From Nitrososphaerota archaeon (GTDB taxonomy: Archaea; Thermoproteota; Nitrososphaeria; Nitrososphaerales; CADDZS01): a DNA stretch of 64,000 nt. Numbering within the stretch: position 1 is the stretch's first letter; the number at the start of each line of letters is the position of its first letter. Where the stretch lies: contig JAJPHP010000006.1 of NCBI GenBank assembly GCA_021325255.1, positions 1-64,000 on the forward strand, in the 5' to 3' direction. The position numbers were made by a program, and so were the translations under genes. Under the pieces are notes generated by a model. That model saw only the letters and a program-made list of their open reading frames with translations, made no database searches and had not been told where the DNA came from. Shown in pieces: positions 61,116 to 64,000 of the stretch.

Positions 61116-61810
61116 TCAAGCGTAATTGTTAGCAGACCACTCCCTAGTTTTTCTCTCTATCTCGCAGATACATGCAAGAAAGGCGTTGACTTGTTCGTCC
61201 GTGTGAGACGGTAAGAGTCCGAAGGACATTGCAGATGTGCATCTCGTGCGAAGATCAGGTAGGAGAGATGAGCGGTAAAGCGCTAAGAGAAGAACGTGCG
61301 GGGGAAAAGTTGAATCGTCGAAATGTGAGCTGAGATAGATTCAATACGAATCGGGAACGAAGTTTTTCGCAGAGTTTACAATGATCCCTGATACGTAGGA
61401 TTTCTGCTCCTCTCGCTCGCCCTGTTTGCATCTCCTTTCCTAGAAGCTCGTCCTCTTCCTTTTGCCACACTATTGGGATATGCCCGTTGCGCTGAGTGAG
61501 CCTGCCCTCTTTCCCGTTTTTCTGTCCTTGCGGTGGGGCTAATCCTTTTCGGACTATGTGCATCAGCCTCATCATTCTTGTTGCTAGCCATTTGTTACAC
61601 ACCAATTTTTTCCCATTGAACAGAGCACCAAAAGAAAAGTGTGAAATGCACACTCTCTAGGTTCTAACTCAAATCAGCAGCTTGAAGTGTTTGGCCAAGA
61701 ATTCATCCTTAGATCTTTTCCTCTCTCGAGGGCCTAATCTCCGACTCCTTGAAAATAGGAGAAGAAATGGAGGCAGAGGAGGAGTAGGAAACAGAAGAAG
61801 AGGCGGAAGA
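61116..61810. other. Gene-poor stretch, possible remnants
   Basis: No clear gene. A minus-strand frame ending at TGA 61116-61118 reads MSFGLLPSHTDEQVNAFLAC and ICEIERK, vaguely like the C-terminal end of a class V aminotransferase, without the rest of the protein. A 71-codon Arg/Ser-rich minus-strand frame (61376-61591) is low complexity and unsupported. The palindrome-like AGTGTG-AAATG-CACACT is at 61638-61654. A purine-rich tract fills about 61757-61820. Confidence 0.35.
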
Positions 61811-61814
61811 AGAG

Positions 61815-61836
61815 AAAAGGGAATGCGCTCCCTTTT
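61815..61836 (-). terminator. Hairpin terminator after the coiled-coil gene
   Basis: AAAAGGGA and TCCCTTTT form a perfect 8-bp stem with a 6-base loop, followed on the minus strand by a long pyrimidine tract (CTCTTCTTCC and more). It lies about 80 bases beyond the stop at 61914. Confidence 0.5.
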
Positions 61837-61913
61837 GAGAACGCAAGGAGTATCGGTGAAGAGGTGGGAAAAAAGCGGGGTAACTCTACAGCACGGCCCT
61901 CATGCTGTCTTCT

Positions 61914-62717
61914 TTACTGACTAGCCGCAAGCACGGGCTCCGGCGTTGAAGATGCGGCAGGTGCCGGTGTCTCTTCAACGTGGGAAAGTGTCAGCACCTG
62001 GGCTGCAGGTTGCGAAGTGGAGATGCCAACCTCTGGCTCCACCGTTGCCTCTCTCGTGAGAGTGACGATTGAACCCATCAATGCTTCATAGTCTGTCCGT
62101 GGGACCATCTCGCCGAGCCTTGCTTCAAGTTCTGCTATGCGCTTCTCAGCCGCCTCATACTTTGCAACAGGTACGGTCGTCCTCTCGAATGTCTGGAGAA
62201 GCTCGTCGTACTGTGATTTAGGAACCGAACTTGCAAGTCTCGCCTCAATTAGCGCAAACTCCTCGCGGGGAACCATCGCCGCAATTCTCTGCTGAGCCTC
62301 GTTGTATCTCTTGTCGAGCGCGTCGAAGTGTTCCCTCTCAATCATCATTGCAATCTTTCGCTCCATCTCTTGGATGCGCGTGACGCTTGCTTCGTAGATC
62401 TTGCTCGGCACCGAGTTCTCAGCAAACTTTGCAACTGCGAGCTCAATCATCTTTTCCTGGGATACCATCTTATCGCTCTGAGATAAGATGTTCTGTGAGA
62501 GCGAATCGATCCTCTCGCCGAGGCCCTTTGTCTTCTCAAGTTCCGCCTTCGTCCTGTTGAGGTCTGTCTCAAGCTGGCTTATTCTCTCCTGCAGCTTTGT
62601 GACCGTCAACTCGTGGTCTTTCTTTGGAATCGACTGAGCGAGCTGGCTCTCAGCGTTCCTATACATCGATACTAGTCTTCTTACTTCACTTGTTATCTCT
62701 TCTGCCCTGCTACTCAA
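61914..62717 (-). CDS. Coiled-coil protein with about 22-residue repeats
   Basis: A 267-residue, almost wholly helical, highly charged protein. A continuous coiled coil runs from about residue 25 to 225. From about 100 on, units of about 22 residues recur with a shared (V/I)P(R/K)xxYE or VPREEF start followed by RIxELExxIAxM: VPSKIYEASVTRIQEMERKI, EREHFDALDKRYNEAQQRI, VPREEFALIEARLA, VPKSQYDELLQTFE, VPVAKYEAAEKRIAELEARL, VPRTDYEALMGSI. The tail is Ala/Pro-rich (about 230-267). No known domain or signal peptide. TTG start 62717 behind a TATA box. It is divergent from cdvB, so a link with division or cell shape is possible but unproven. Confidence 0.8.
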   Translation of the reverse strand: MSSRAEEITSEVRRLVSMYRNAESQLAQSIPKKDHELTVTKLQERISQLETDLNRTKAELEKTKGLGERIDSLSQNILSQSDKMVSQEKMIELAVAKFAENSVPSKIYEASVTRIQEMERKIAMMIEREHFDALDKRYNEAQQRIAAMVPREEFALIEARLASSVPKSQYDELLQTFERTTVPVAKYEAAEKRIAELEARLGEMVPRTDYEALMGSIVTLTREATVEPEVGISTSQPAAQVLTLSHVEETPAPAASSTPEPVLAASQ

Positions 62718-62745
62718 ATTTCCAAGAAATCGCCTTTCCTCTCTC

Positions 62746-62756
62746 TATATATATAT
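62746..62756 (-). promoter_or_regulatory. TATA box of the coiled-coil gene
   Basis: An 11-base TATATATATAT run is centred about 34 bases before TTG 62717, so the leader is only a few bases long. No equally clear box is seen for cdvB on the other strand; a weak CTTAAAAC is at about 62908-62915. Confidence 0.55.
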
Positions 62757-63005
62757 CTCACACTTTTTGTTTTCCAGACTTTTTTGCGTCCTACGCGTGG
62801 ATGTGCCGTCGCATGTTCACTGGATTGAGCTTAATTTTGGAAAACGTCAAGATATGTTGACGAGCGAGGAAAAGAAATTGAAAGTCAGGTGGAATAGAAT
62901 CGCTGAGCTTAAAACTTGTCAAAAGATTTTGTTTTGCCAAGCCATAGCATTTTCACTTGCGGCCTTATCGTTCAAACAGCGAAATCGCCTCCCGCGTAGA
63001 TGATA

Positions 63006-63668
63006 ATGTCGAAGTTTTCAGAGAATTGGAAAAAGGAAGACGAGAGCCGATCCTCGGGAGGATTCGGTTTCAGGATCAGGAACGCGGTCAAAACACCGGA
63101 ACCTTTGAGGCCAAAGATAGAGCTGGCTACGCGCCAGATTCAGCTTCAAATTACGAGATTGAATTCTACCTCGGCGAAATTGAAGGAGAAGGACGCTTCA
63201 ATCTTTAACAAGGTAGTTACGCTAATTCAAAAGCACGATACTCAACGCGCAAACATGCTTGCCAACGAGCTCTCCGAGATAAGGAAGATGAGCAAGATGG
63301 TGACGCACTCAAAGCTCGCTCTCGAACAGATTGAGCTGAGATTGAACACGATACAGGATCTCGGAGACATCGCAGTCATGCTCTCACCCGCCGTGGGAAT
63401 AATCAGGAGCGTCGGGTCGGAACTCACAAGCGTGGTTCCGGAGGCGCAGAGCGAGGTCGGTGAGATTTCCAACCTTCTAAGCAACATACTCGTTGATGCA
63501 GGACAGATGAGCGCAACCTCAATCAACTTCGAGTCTGCCAACGAGGAAGCGGACAGGGTTCTCGCCGAAGCCAGCGCAGTGGCGGAGCAGAGGATGCGAG
63601 ACAGGTTCCCCGACCTGCCGGAGAGCGTAGAAACGGGAAGCAACAGGTTCGAGGAAACTCTTTCCTGA
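63006..63668 (+). CDS. cdvB: ESCRT-III-like cell division protein CdvB (Snf7 family)
   Basis: About 220 residues. It opens MSKFSENWKKED, as thaumarchaeal CdvB proteins do, then a basic stretch leading into helices 1 and 2 (IELATRQIQLQITRLNSTSAKLKEKDASIFNKVVTLIQKHD, about 37-77), helix 3 (RANMLANELSEIRKMSKMVTHSKLALEQIELRLNTI) and an acidic C-terminal half with a final ERFPDLP-like RDRFPDLPES motif that may contact the ATPase CdvC. It assembles into rings at mid-cell that constrict the membrane. ATG 63000 is in frame two codons earlier. No cdvA or cdvC is beside it here. Confidence 0.9.
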   Translation: MSKFSENWKKEDESRSSGGFGFRIRNAVKTPEPLRPKIELATRQIQLQITRLNSTSAKLKEKDASIFNKVVTLIQKHDTQRANMLANELSEIRKMSKMVTHSKLALEQIELRLNTIQDLGDIAVMLSPAVGIIRSVGSELTSVVPEAQSEVGEISNLLSNILVDAGQMSATSINFESANEEADRVLAEASAVAEQRMRDRFPDLPESVETGSNRFEETLS

Positions 63669-63690
63669 GAAGGGAGCTCAATCTATCGGC

Positions 63691-63755
63691 GGGACGCGCA
63701 CGCGTGCGCGCTCCCCCCTCATTTCCTCTCTTCTTCTCTCCCATTTTTCTGAGTT
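63691..63755 (+). terminator. Hairpin plus pyrimidine tract after cdvB
   Basis: CGCGCACGCGTGCGCG (63695-63710) is a perfect 16-bp palindrome, extended by GGGA and TCCC with one bulged base. It is followed by a long C/T-rich tract with a TTTTT run. This is 22 bases after the cdvB stop and is a good terminator. Confidence 0.6.
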
Positions 63756-64000
63756 CTCAGATCTGTCACGCATACTGTTCCTCCTCCCACATCTCAAACC
63801 TGAAGGATATTGGAGTTGCGGTGCAAGCACTCTTTACAACTTCAAAGCAACGGCGATCGAGAAAAGTCGAAAGAATTGCACGGACTCGTTGAAAGAAACC
63901 AAGACTCCATCCAGATAATCTGCAAATTTGTGATGGATGTCGCATAGAATGCTTTTCAGCATCCTCTTACGCGTCTGAAAGTAAATGACGAGAAAGATTG

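Noticed and set aside
61255..61653. Two overlapping minus-strand frames (132 and 71 codons)
   Set aside because: Both low complexity without conserved motifs or a promoter at the right place; they cannot both be real.
61682..61924. Plus-strand frame of 80 codons rich in Arg and Gly
   Set aside because: Explained by the purine-rich tract that serves as a terminator of the opposite gene.

Overview
The window reads as a chromosomal segment of a heterotrophic archaeon of the TACK group, most likely the class Nitrososphaeria (Thaumarchaeota in the broad sense) but not an ammonia oxidiser. The support is an ESCRT-III (CdvB) cell-division gene at the right end, three luciferase-like enzymes of the F420-using type, many starts lying 20 to 30 bases behind an archaeal TATA box with little or no leader, GGTGA-type ribosome sites in internal operon genes, an archaeal-style lipid-anchored solute-binding protein with a Ser/Thr-rich stalk, and a FilR1-type archaeal regulator. 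No rRNA, tRNA or CRISPR array was found. Lineage below class is inference.

Layout. 1-6.4 kb: SnoaL-like protein, then a plus-strand operon of crotonase, acyl-CoA ligase and a two-gene TPP dehydrogenase E1, facing an acyl-CoA dehydrogenase. 6.5-11.5 kb: a molybdenum hydroxylase large subunit broken by one frameshift, and M20 and M24 peptidases. 11.7-22 kb: SDR, cyclase-family hydrolase, deaminase-like amidohydrolase, a small zinc protein, HyuA and HyuB (hydantoinase or ATP-dependent ketone carboxylase), facing isochorismatase-type amidase, DUF35 and thiolase. 22-30 kb: LLM enzyme, crotonase, acyl-CoA ligase, alpha/beta hydrolase, TPP decarboxylase-like enzyme, amidohydrolase and Rieske protein.

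30-46.7 kb is the most coherent block: a ParB-like DNA-binding protein fused to an NTF2-like domain sits divergently from a complete dipeptide/oligosaccharide-type ABC importer (SBP, two permeases, two ATPases), followed by alcohol dehydrogenase, DhnA/LsrF-type aldolase and FGGY kinase, then HpaI-type aldolase, Ldh-type dehydrogenase, enolase-superfamily dehydratase, isopropylmalate-type dehydrogenase, UbiX and a D-2-hydroxyacid dehydrogenase. A perfect 16-bp palindrome resembling bacterial parS lies between the ParB gene and the importer. The simplest reading is a regulated uptake and catabolic island for a sugar, sugar acid or similar hydroxyacid.

46.7-52.7 kb is gene-poor and decayed: a VapBC toxin-antitoxin pair in pieces, two cupins, an LLM enzyme, an amidase and a broken membrane protein. 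52.7-56.2 kb carries small ligand-binding or stress-type proteins (two SRPBCC, FilR1-like and HxlR regulators, DUF1428, a YCII-ABM fusion). 56.2-61.1 kb is a minus-strand operon of LLM enzyme, NDH-2 and a glycogen-debranching glucosidase. 61.9-63.7 kb has a repeated coiled-coil protein divergent from cdvB.

Three otherwise intact genes (molybdenum hydroxylase, crotonase 2, YCII protein) each seem one base out of frame, so either the assembly carries indels or these genes are starting to decay.
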